A stretch of 64,000 nucleotides of DNA. Origin: Sipunculus nudus (lineage: Eukaryota; Annelida; Sipuncula; Golfingiida; Sipunculidae). How positions within the stretch are numbered: the stretch's first letter is position 1; each line of letters begins with the position of its first letter. Below, piece by piece: positions 30,201-42,200 of the stretch. The DNA lies in assembly GCA_026874595.1 (NCBI GenBank), contig CM049308.1, positions 78,354,124 to 78,418,123 of the forward strand. Reading direction: 5' to 3'. Both the position numbers and the translations under genes were made by a program. Under the pieces are notes generated by a model. The model did not search any database, was not told the DNA's origin, and saw nothing but the letters and a program-made list of their open reading frames with translations.

Positions 30201-33200
30201 AACGTAAATGAACTGTGACTGCAGTATGACAGCACACAGGGTGCAGCTTATAAGGACCTGCAAATAGATAAGTTAGTAATGTAGCTAATTTGTGAAGCAG
30301 TCTGATAGGCCATTAAAGAAACCTATGGTGCATTTGGTTCAACATGACGCAGGTAGTTGTTAAATTTTTGAGGTGTAGGCAGGAAGGTCTGCTCAAGCTC
30401 AGATCAATAAACCGAAGTTTCTGGTAACAGGTTCAATGGAAAAAGCACAACTGGATAAAGCACAAACAAATGTTCATTAAAAAAATACTTAGTATAATAT
30501 TGCAAAAGCACATGTCTACAAAAAAACTACTGATTGGCTGAGCCGGATGGATGTTGATGTAGGCAAGGGTATTTTAGCTGGACACTTGTCTGTAGGGGCA
30601 AAACTGACTATCCCTGTTGGTAGGCTTAAAATAAGCTGTGTACTCATTGTAACTGACAAATATGAGGCTACAAGCATTGCATATCAGGATGCATCGCAGT
30701 CCTGTATATGAGAAAAAATTATCCAAGATATATGAGCATGCAAAATTTTAGATCAATAAATCAAACTGCTCCATTGAAAGTGCATGTACGACATGGTATG
30801 TAATTAGAAAATGCAACTTTAGGTGGCGCCACTAGATATAGCTAGATCCAAGATGGATAGGTCTGTATTCTCTGTCAAATATCTGGATCATGCATCCAAC
30901 CACTCTTGACATGTATGATTTACAGTTTACCCATGTGAAAATAACTAGAGGTGCCACCACCAGACTATTGTATTAGACATAGGTAACCAAGATCTATCTA
31001 TAATACAGACATTAGAGCCCAACACAGGCCAAGATTTAAATCCTGCACCAGTCCTGCAAAACAAGTCTTCAAACCATAACCCCTCCCATTCAGGAAAACC
31101 CGTCCCCACCTTCAACTTTTTCATTTTTTTCACTAGTAAGAACAGGGTGTCATGAATTACCACTAACCAAAACTCAATTAATTACTGCTATATATATGGC
31201 AAATAAATTTACAGGCAAATAGGAAATATCAGTAACTGGAACATGTTTATACTGCCTTCATGTTTCTTTTAAATATTTAAAACAAAAATAAATTCAACAA
31301 ATTCAGATAATTTAACAAGTGATTTATATTAGCCCAAATTTGGCATATAGTTCTGCTGAACTTAATGACACCATGTGAATAACCAGATGTGTCGTTCTGA
31401 CACTAGATGTTTCTGAACGACACAAATGCCCCCGCCTGGAGAAAATTAGAAATATTTTTTAAAGTTTGTAAAATTTTCTATGTTCAGGAGCTGTCATATG
31501 GTCAAAAGTAGGTAAACCAGGACAAAATGCAAACTCAGTCTGTAAGTGGTCATTTTGCTACCACACACCAAAAATCAGGCCAATATCTGCAAGCATTGCG
31601 AAAAAAAGTCTGTACAATTGTTTCATTTCGGAATGACAGAAGAACGGAATGAAGGACATGGGTAAAACTATATGCCCTGGTCACTTTGTGGCAGGGGCAT
31701 AAAAAAATTAATATAAATGTATTTGAATAATTACCAGGAAGTTTAATCAATATTTTAAGTAACAACAATAGCTAGTGATTTCAACAAATGTGTCAGTTAT
31801 GCTTATCATGAAGCTGCACAGAGACATAGAAATTATGCATGCACAGATTTTAAACCAAGCATTTGCAAAAGCCATGACCAGGTACCCCTGTACAAGATCG
31901 TGACCATTAGTTCGCAAATGATTTCATATGTGTAATGGCTTACATCTATGGCTTTAATGCGATAGCAATATATCATAACTTAAAGGTGCCCAATCACCTA
32001 ACTTTCAAACAAGCCCTACAGGCCTAATGCGAACCTGTGCATATGAAAATACAACAGGTATAATGCTTCAATGCTGGACCATTACTTCTCATGTATATGA
32101 ACAATGCAAGTACTAAACATTTTGAATAAGAAACAATTACACAAACATCACTGCTGAAATTCTGGCATGGGCGCACACAACACAAAAATGATAGTAGCTG
32201 GCACCGCCAGTCTTGTATACAGAGATCAGTGTTATCAGAGATATATACATATGCCCAATTTCAGACTCATATATCAAACCCCTCCTGAAAATAAGTAGGA
32301 ACACACACTGTAGGGGCACCACCAGTCTTGTATATGACAAAGCTATTCGATAAGTACATATATATGCCCAATTTCAGGCTGATATATCAAATTCCTCTGT
32401 AGAAATAAGCAGGCACATACACTGTGCAAAAGTCATTGTGGGTGGCGACACCTGTCTTGTGAACGAGAAAGCCATCAAAGACACATAGACAGGTCAAAAT
32501 ATCAGGCCAATACATCAAACTTTCCTTGAGTCTGATGCATGGGGCTGACCAGGCTTAGGTGAGAAAGGCAGTTGCCCCAAGTGAACTGTAACAAATTTGC
32601 TGGCTCAGTCTTCTGCACTTAGTGAACTCATGACCTGCACCTGGCTAGACTGAGTGAACTTTTGACCTGTACCTGGCTGCACTGAGTGAACTCTTGACTT
32701 GTTGCCTAATCTGATACAGTTGGCAGTCTGACAGAGCTATAAATAGATCCAGACTGACCTCTAGCCTGTTGCCAAATCTGAAATAGTAGCCACACCATTG
32801 CATAAGCACATGCAGGGGCCCTGCCCTGAGGGGCATGACACCCATGAAGTGATCACATGGTGCCCATGAGGTGTTCACATGTCACCCATGAGGTGATCAC
32901 ATGCCTTGTGCTTGGCTGCACTGATTGAACTCTTGACCTATATCTGGCTGCACTGAATGAACTCTTGATCTGTTGCCAAATCTGAAACAGTTGGCAGTTT
33001 CTCAACCTATTAAAGATACACAATCTTGGCCTGATGGTAAAACTGTTAACACATACCTAAAGACTTTGGCTAAAATGCTTTTTTTAAGCTGACATATTCA
33101 AAAAATTGTTATCAAAATATCTAGAATGATAAAAGATGCAGTCCTTTTATTGTTAAAGGTCCAATAATTTTGCAAAAAATCATTCAAGTAAACTTGAACA

Positions 33201-36200
33201 AAGGCCACCTAAGAATAGTTTTTGTGCAATGTTACAGAAGTTATAATTGAAAAAATAATTTTGTAGAAGAACAGTTTTGCAGTCCTCAGTTTGAAATAGA
33301 CATAATAATTGCCATAAGACCAACTTAAGCTTTTCTGATATGATTGAAAGAACCATGTCCTAGGATAGTTCTTTTGAAAAATTGAACAATTCAACTTGAA
33401 AGTTTCATCATTAACATTTTAAGCTGAAAGAGGCTAAAATTTTGAGGTTTTCCCCATAAAAAACAGGTCAATGTAGGTGGCACCACAAAATCTGCAACTT
33501 CAAATATGAGTCATGTGACCATCATTTACACAATACTTGGTAATGCTAGCTTCTGCATTTCTGAGATTACTTTGTCAGTATGCTTACTTGGCCAAATGAC
33601 TGTTCAAATTCATGTAACTCCACTAAAATTCATCAAATGCGAACCATTTGAACAAACTTGAGAGGGCTTGCCTCTGGGATCATTTCTGTAAAAAGAATTT
33701 TTCAGATGGCTAATTTTTTGCATTACATTTCATGATGCTAGCTCCAGTTGTTTTCAAAATAGTATGGGTTAACAGACAGACGACGGACACTGCCACATCA
33801 TCACATTAGCTCACAGGTTGGCTAAAAATTACTACAGATGCATACTGAATGCAAAATTATAATACAGATACATCTCACTGATGGCAAAATCTTGAATTAA
33901 GTTGAGTATGATCACCAATTATTTATAATCCATGTACAGCCGTCTTTATATACCCACTGTATAGAGAGCTGTATACCTGTGATTGGAAACATTGCCTGGC
34001 ATGAGGAATATCTAAAATCATGAATCTACATTTTTTAAAAGCTTTTAAAAATACATTCTTGTCAATATTTACCATAGATATCCTGAAATCTAAATGTCTA
34101 TAGAGGCATGATGCAACGGATGCTGATAAACTGATGCCAGGCTAGATGTATCTGCTTCACACAGCTAACATATATGGTAAAATGACTCAATTCAATCTTT
34201 ATAATTCAGCCAAAATTCATTCTTTGTAACCATAATAGACAATTATTATAAGAATTATTCAGGGAATTATTCTTGTAAAATATTAAACAAATTGGCCTCA
34301 GTGGCATCAGTCAAAAATTGTTTTACAGGTTTATAACTCATATGGGAAAATACAGCAAAATGGCTAAGTTAAGTTTCCCATAACTCAGCCAAAAATCACT
34401 GAACCAAAACCATTTGAACAAACTTGAATTATCAATATCTAAGGATAATTAATGTGTGAGATTTAAGAATTTGGCCCAGTGGTGTTCAACAAGGAGGGGT
34501 GTTGTCGCCATGTTGTCTCATGTTCAATATTTACATGAACAATTTAAGCTCTAAATTAAACACACACATTAGTGGTTGTTTCATTGACAAAAAATATCAT
34601 CAAGTGGTTTTTGAGAAGAAGATCTTTGTAGCCACTGAGCTAAAATCGGCTGTTACAGCATATGACTAAATTTAGCTTCCCATAACTCAGTGAAAAGTCA
34701 CTGAACTGAGACCATTTGAACAAACTTCAGAAAGCACTACCCTAGGCTCATTTCTGTGCGATATTAAACAATTTGGCCATATGGTTTCAGAGAAGAAGTT
34801 TTTTAGTAGCCGTCAGTATGATACTGCACTGATGACCCCCCTACAATAAAGGCCAATGCAGGTGGCGCCACCTATACCTCAAATTCAGATATGACTCACG
34901 TGACCAACACTGGCATAAAATTTGGTGATGATAGCTTCAGCCGTTTCTGAGATTGTAATTTTAGTATGTTTTTTTGGACAGATGACTAAGTTCAACTTCC
35001 TGTAAATCGGCCAAAAATCACCGAACTTAAACGATTCGAACAAACTTGAGAAAGATTGTTCCTGGAATCATTTCTGTGAAATATTGGACAATTTGGCTGA
35101 ACAGTTTCGGAAAAGAAGATTTTTAAAGGGTTTTTTGCTTTTTCCCTATAAAATTAAGGAAAATGCAGTTATCCAAAAAATAAGCAAAATCCGATTGAGT
35201 TTTTTAGATGTCTAATTTTTTGCATAAAATTTTGTGATGCTAACTCTTGCCATTTTCAAGTTAGTATGGGTTAACATACAGATGACGGACAACGGCCGAC
35301 GGACGCCGCCACACCATCGCATAAGCTTACAGGTTCGCTAAAAAGAACTTCTGTGATATCTGGCTTCCTCTGTGTTTATATTAATGATCTTAGGGTAATT
35401 TTGGTTGTGAAAAGTTCATACAAGGCCTTTGTGAAGAATGTGTAAACTTGTTTTGTAAACACACCAATGTTGACAAACAGGAAAAATATGGTATGTAACC
35501 TAAGGTGGTAGGTTTCATATATGCCGAGATAAAAAGGTCACTTGTTACAAAATGACATTTGCAAAGCTCTGGCTTATCTGACTTGCTGCCAGATGCCCTT
35601 GTTAAAAAAGCTTTGATTATTTTGGCGGGGCCCCACATATTATAAACAAATTGATATAAACAAAACAAGCAGTGATATTTATGTTTCTGGCTTATATTTA
35701 TGAAAGCTCCAAGGGATAACCTTTAGTTTACAAAGGTCAGATAGGTGATTAGGCCACTTTAAATAGGGAAACTAAACAATCCTTGTGTCTTCTGTGTACA
35801 TGCTTTCTATATTGAAATTTAAAGCAAAACTAAAGAATAAAGGAATCAATTTGTCAATTTCTGTACATATATCCAGTGTTACATGCACTAGTTGACAGTA
35901 ATGGCTCACCAGGGTGACGGACATAAGTCTATCCAAACAAAAGCCCACCCTTAAATGTACAACCAAAGACAAAAACCTACCTAAAACAGTTTATCAAAGA
36001 ATGGTTTGGTGTACAATAAATCATTGAGATGATAGATCTTGACATAAACATTTAACATATTATATAAACAATCTGACACCTTTACTTTTCAAAAAGGACT
36101 ATAGTTATCTTATTAAAGTATGAGAACCTTAACACCTGATTACTTGACATGGTGATAACACAAAACAGAAATCATTCAGAGATCACATATTTAACATACA

Positions 36201-39200
36201 TTAGCCAATGCCACAAAGTAACTAGGTACCCATGGGTCACATCGCTCGGCTGAATTTTTGAAAATATCAGTAACTGCAAAATATTTTTATTTCTTTTAGT
36301 TTTTCATGTATATTATCATTAGAAAAGCTATGAGAAAATGGCCCTGCTAAAATGAAACTCTGTAAATTATAGATTAATGGACATGAGCTAAACCATTAGG
36401 GATGCACCAAGGGAACAAATAGGCCTACGGTAAGTGTTATATAAAAGTAACATTTCATAAACAAATAATGTGTGAAGGTAATTAAGTTTTCAAAAGTTAA
36501 ATATATGGCCATATGAGTTAAAAATTAATCCCACAAAGTTTGACCAATATTACTAATTTGAATACTAAGTTAACAGTGTTATTCACACCTAGGCCCCTCC
36601 AACTTTAAGAGATATGAATGAAATGCTACAAAGTATTTATATCTTCTTAAATCTTGTCAGTTAGCACTTACATTGGATCCTAATATTTTATAACATTTGA
36701 ATATTAGGATTAAATTCCTGAAATTTTTTTCTTTAAACAAATCAAAATTGTCCAAGTCTCATCAAAAAGAATTTATTTAACATTAAATTATAAGATTCAT
36801 CTTGTTTATTAGTCCTGTGTATTGAAGGGGTGGGTGGGGGAGGGGTCTCCGTTGTTACTGCTCGTTGCTGAAAAACAAGTTTAACAAGTCCCATAACTTT
36901 AAGAAATTACACTCAAAGGACTTAATTTCTGGCATGTATATAGGAAATATACAGGTGAACACTTCTTGTAAGTATTAAGAAAACAGATAAGTGGTTTTGA
37001 TATTACGCAGTCCTGAAGTGTGATAATAGGTTTTTAATGGAAATTTGAGGTTTTTCCTTACTTTCTCGAAGGAACAAAGTCGCAGTGACCCAGTTTTCGG
37101 TTTGGTAGGAGATCTTGGGGACATATAACAGTGTGCAGAATTTTGGATTTGTAGGTCTAACGGTTTCAAGACGTGCCAGTCTAACGGACAGACGGACAGA
37201 TTACAGACAATGGACCATGACTTTAGCTCAGATGACTTATAGTCAGCTGAGCTAAAAATGTGTCAAGATCATCTATATTTGAAATTGTATCAGCCCTCAA
37301 TAAGGTGCATCAATGCTGCAAGTTGGTGCCTCTACCTCAAATTTCTTTTCCAGTGATTGCGTTAACATCATTTGAGCATTACTGCCACTGTGACCTTAAA
37401 AAATGCAGCAAAGGTCATCCATGTTAGAACTTGACCTAGCCTTTAATAGGGTTCATCAATGCTGCAAGTTTAGTGACTGTACCTCAAATCCTTTTTGAGT
37501 TATTGCATTAACATCATTTGATCATTATCACTGCTGTGATCTTGAAAAATGTGTCTAGATCATCTATGTTTGAAAATTGTCTCAGCCCTCATTAAGGTGC
37601 ATCAATGCTGCAAGTTTGGTGCTTCTACCTCAAATTTCTTTTCCAGTGATTGCGTTAACATCATTTGAGCATTATTGCCACTGTGACCTGAAAAATTACA
37701 GCAAGGTCATCTATGTTCCAACTTGACCTAGCCTTTAATAGGGCACATCAATGCTGTAAGTTTGGTGACTGTACCTCAAATCCTTTTTGAGTTATTGGGT
37801 TAACACATCTGTGATGGATGGACAGATGGACAGATGCTCACCATTTCTATTTCTATGGGGACATTAAAGCATCCTGCACTGACATCTGGTGAGCTTTGCA
37901 AGTTCCTTACAGGCCTTCAATGGTGACATTAACCCAGTCATGAGGGGAAAAACATGAGTGTTAAACCATTAACAAAGTTGTATAATTTACATATACTGGA
38001 GTATATGGCAGTTTTCTCGTTTGGTGCACAGGCAGCATAATCAGTCAATGACCATGCACCTGTCTTTTCATCCAATCTTTGGCTCTTCTCTAAATCAGAA
38101 ATCATCTGTAGATGAAATTAAACATAACCATCTGGTCTGTCCTGGTCAATTATGATAGATATTTCTAAAAAGAACTACATATATCTGCAATAACTTTCTC
38201 ATGAAATCCTAATTATGAATGGCTCGCTATAATATTATGCATAGTATGATGGCAACAGTTGGCTTTATCTGGAAGAAGTATTATTTAATTTGGGTGACAC
38301 ATGAAAACAAGTGAAAAATTTTTTTTTAGATAAATCAGGGTTTGCTTTGACCTGGTTATAACCTATTTTACCCATCCCAGTGGGTAAACCTGAGCTTAAA
38401 GTATTTTCAAAAATCACAACCTTTGTTTTAACTTATACATATGCTTACTAGGCAAAATTCAAAAGATGATCAATCATCATCATATTTTATAAAACCAAAG
38501 TCTGAAATTCTTAATATTAATCTCTAAATATTTGTTATGTTACAACAAAAAACAAATTCCATGAATTATCTGATAAAGTAGAGTACCGACTGATGGCAGA
38601 TGCTAGTGATTTCACATTTGGGGCACATGCCAGTACAGCTTTATAAAATTCTTAATCAAATATACCTCAAATTCCTGACAAATCTTATGACTATACACTA
38701 TTAATAAGTGTTTTTACACACTTGCAGTTTATTCTAACTTCTTTCCAAAAGATTCCATATAGTATTACTGGCAACAGGGTATTGACATTATCATCTAGTT
38801 TTCACAATCTCTCTTTTAAAGCAGCAGAAATGAGATGAGAAAAGTGTAATTCTGGTAAAACATTGAATTAAAATGTAACAGATTTTACTTAGCACCACTA
38901 TTCATATCCTCTGCTTGTTGCCCTTTACTTTGTGCTGATAATACCACAATGAACTTCCTGTTTATAGAATGGGAAGGACCAGCTTGCCAACCCACTCAGC
39001 CTCAAAGGCTACAGGGATTAAAGCCTAGTACCTTAATTACCGCTGCCTGAGATAGGTAACTACCCTATTAGGGGTGCCAGCATCAACATGAAATTGACCC
39101 AAGCCTGATGTCCATTTCCAGTATCACACATGTACCTGGAATGCCTTGCCACCTGGTACAGGTGCTTCCTACTCTTGACAGCCAGTCACAGGTACAGGGA

Positions 39201-42200
39201 CTCCGAACTCCGCCTGGCCCTTACCCTGATATAAAGAACTGCAAACCTTAACTTTCCTGTTGTGTTCAGTCTGTATGACTCTTTGGTCATCTTGAGTTTA
39301 ATGTTATTCATATTTTCATTCTGTTTTAATGTGAAATACTCTTCTGATAATTGAAGGAAATAAAGTTATCTATCTATATCTATCTTAGTATCTATTAATT
39401 TATTCACCTATGGTTCTAACAAGTCACTGGTTTACAAGAATTGTGAAGTGACATTCATGTGACATCACAGGGACCAGACAAATCATTTCCTTTATAATTA
39501 AGCCACTAATATGAGAGATGTTCATTTTTTGTGTCATTTAGTCTCCAGGCCATACTATTTTTTGGGGGCTTGGGTTCTCATATTTATGCGATACATATAT
39601 TGCAAGTACATGCCTTATTTTTCTCTAGCCTAACCCTATTTAGACAGTTTATTGAACCATAATGTTGCACCTATTGTTAAATTGCTCCAAAATAATGAAC
39701 GCTTTCATATTAAATTTTCATCTTTTCATGGGAACTTATATAAAAATAAAAGTTAAAGTATAACTTTTGTTTCAGTGAATTACACGTTTTTCTCATTCTG
39801 GTTTGTGAATAAAAACGTTTTGAGATAATAGAGCCCCCCTCAAGTGTGTTGCACTATCCACATGAATGTAAGTATAACCTAGTAGTCTTTTGCACTCATG
39901 ACACCTAAAAGGTCCATATCTACCTGATCAATTGTATGAAAGTTGTACACCGGCCGTGTAATGCCAGGTCTGTAATGCCTGCTTTGTCCCATATGGCTTG
40001 TTGTTGTTTTTCCAAGCACATACTAACCCAGTTTGAAATTGACGAAATAGCCATTCAAAATGGCAAAGTTAATGGTAAATGCTGATAATCCTGTCGTACA
40101 CCTTGTTCCGTTTTAGCATTTAGGTTTCAAAATCATGACAAATATGTCAGATACATGGTTTTGGGGTCCCCTTAAACACCGGTGCTTTGAGAACATGTGA
40201 CGAAACACCACGAAACACTCTTTTAAATTCAAATTTGAAGCGAAAAACTGGCATCATTGATAAATTATCATCTAATAAATGTATCAATACAATATTGTGC
40301 CAATACTTCATAAAAATAAAAGAAAGCCAGAGTGTTTTGAACACCTGACAAGTGCTCAGCTTGATTGTGATTTGCGCCACTAGGGGGCAGCATCATAGCC
40401 AGCATAAATGGCTGCCTAAAGCGACTACGACACAAAACACTTTCATTTATCTGTATGTCATAAATTTATAATACAATATTGCACAGATATATTCAACAGA
40501 TGATTATAAAGACTGATGTTACTATTTGGTTCAAAATTGATAGTTAAGTGAGTGTTTCGTTACAGGTACCATGGTTTTCTAGCGGAGATAAATAAGACAC
40601 CTTTGATAGGTATGTTTAATTCTCACTACAAGAACTAGTCAAGAATTATCCTTTAAAGGGGCCCAATCACCTATAAAGCATTTTGAATTAACACCAAAAA
40701 TAGCTTCTTCCCTTTAAAATAAATTTGTACCTGGCAAAATATTGCCCTGAAACCATTTGCTTACTCCTGTAAACAAGTGTTAACAAGTGACCCAGGAGTC
40801 ATGACGCTCAGCTGACCAAGAAGACATTGACAAAAGTAATTTTATCATCTGAATGTCAGATTTGAATGAAATACTTTTTCCAAACTTGACCTTTTGTATA
40901 AAATCATCCAATATTCATTGGGGTACTATGGAGCTCTGTAGCATGAAGGATATGGGTAACAGACACCTATTTTCAAGGTTTACAAGATGACTTTTCAGGG
41001 GTCTCCCAGCATGTCAAAAAATAAAATTCTAGGTCCAGTTATTATGATTTGTGCCCTGTTAACAAATCCAAATGTTTATTCTGGGGGGTATTTCAAAGCC
41101 GCATAGGATGAAGGATATGGGTAACAGAGATGTAATTTCAGGTGCACAAAGAGACTTTTCAGGGGCCTCCCAGCATATCAAGAAAGGAGATTCTAGGTCA
41201 AGTCATTATAATTTGTGCTCTGTTAACAGATGACCAAATCTTTATTCTGGGGAGTACTTCGGAGCCCAAGAGCATGAAGGATATGGGTAACAGGGACCTT
41301 ATTTCGGGTTTCCATGTAGACCTTTTATGGGCTTCCCTGGAGGTGAGGACAGAAGATTCTAGGTCCAGTCATTATGATTTGTGCTCTGTTAATATATGAC
41401 CAAATCTTTATTCTGGGGGGTACTTCAGAGCCCCATAGCTCACAGAATATTGGTAACAGGGACCTTATTTCGGGTTTCCATGTAGACCTTTTATGGGCTT
41501 CCCTGGAGGTGAGGACAGAAGATTCTAGGTCCAGTCATTATGATTTGTGCCCTGTTTACAGATGACCAAATGTTTAAAGATCACAAAAGTAGAGAAAAAA
41601 AATCGTAAAAAATTAAAAAAAATATAGGTGGCGCCACCAATCTCCAGAAATTGATGAAACACTCCATGATCAATATCCACGCAAATAATCATGGTGATTA
41701 ATGCATTAGTTGTTCAGATACTTGAGCTTTTGTATTAAATTTTGCATTATTCTGGGGGGTACTTCAGAACCCCATAGCTCGAAGAATATAGGTCACAGTG
41801 ACCTAATTTCAGGTTTACAAGGAGAATTTCCATAGACCTCCCAGGATTTTAAGTAAGAAGATTCCTGGTCTAGCGGTTACGATTTGTGCCCTGTTAACAG
41901 ACAGACGCCTGGATGGCCAGACGGACATTCCATGATCAATATCCATGCAAAGAATCATGGTGATCACTGCAATAGTTGTTTAGATACTTGAGCTTTTGTA
42001 TCAAATTGTCCATTATTCTGAGGGATACTTCAGATGACTTACAGTCAGCTGAGCTAAAAACACTTAATGGTCAATATCCATGCAAAGAATCATGATGATC
42101 TCCGTATTAGTTGTTCAGATACTTCAGCTTTTGTATCAAATTGTCCATTATTCTGAGGGATACTTCAGAGTCCTATAGCTTGAAGGATATGGGTAACAGA

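Noticed and set aside
41142-41565. Open frames with repeated GNRDLISGFHVDLLW peptide
   Set aside because: They arise from 165-bp tandem units (divisible by three) that are nearly identical at DNA level; no start context, splice signals or family similarity.
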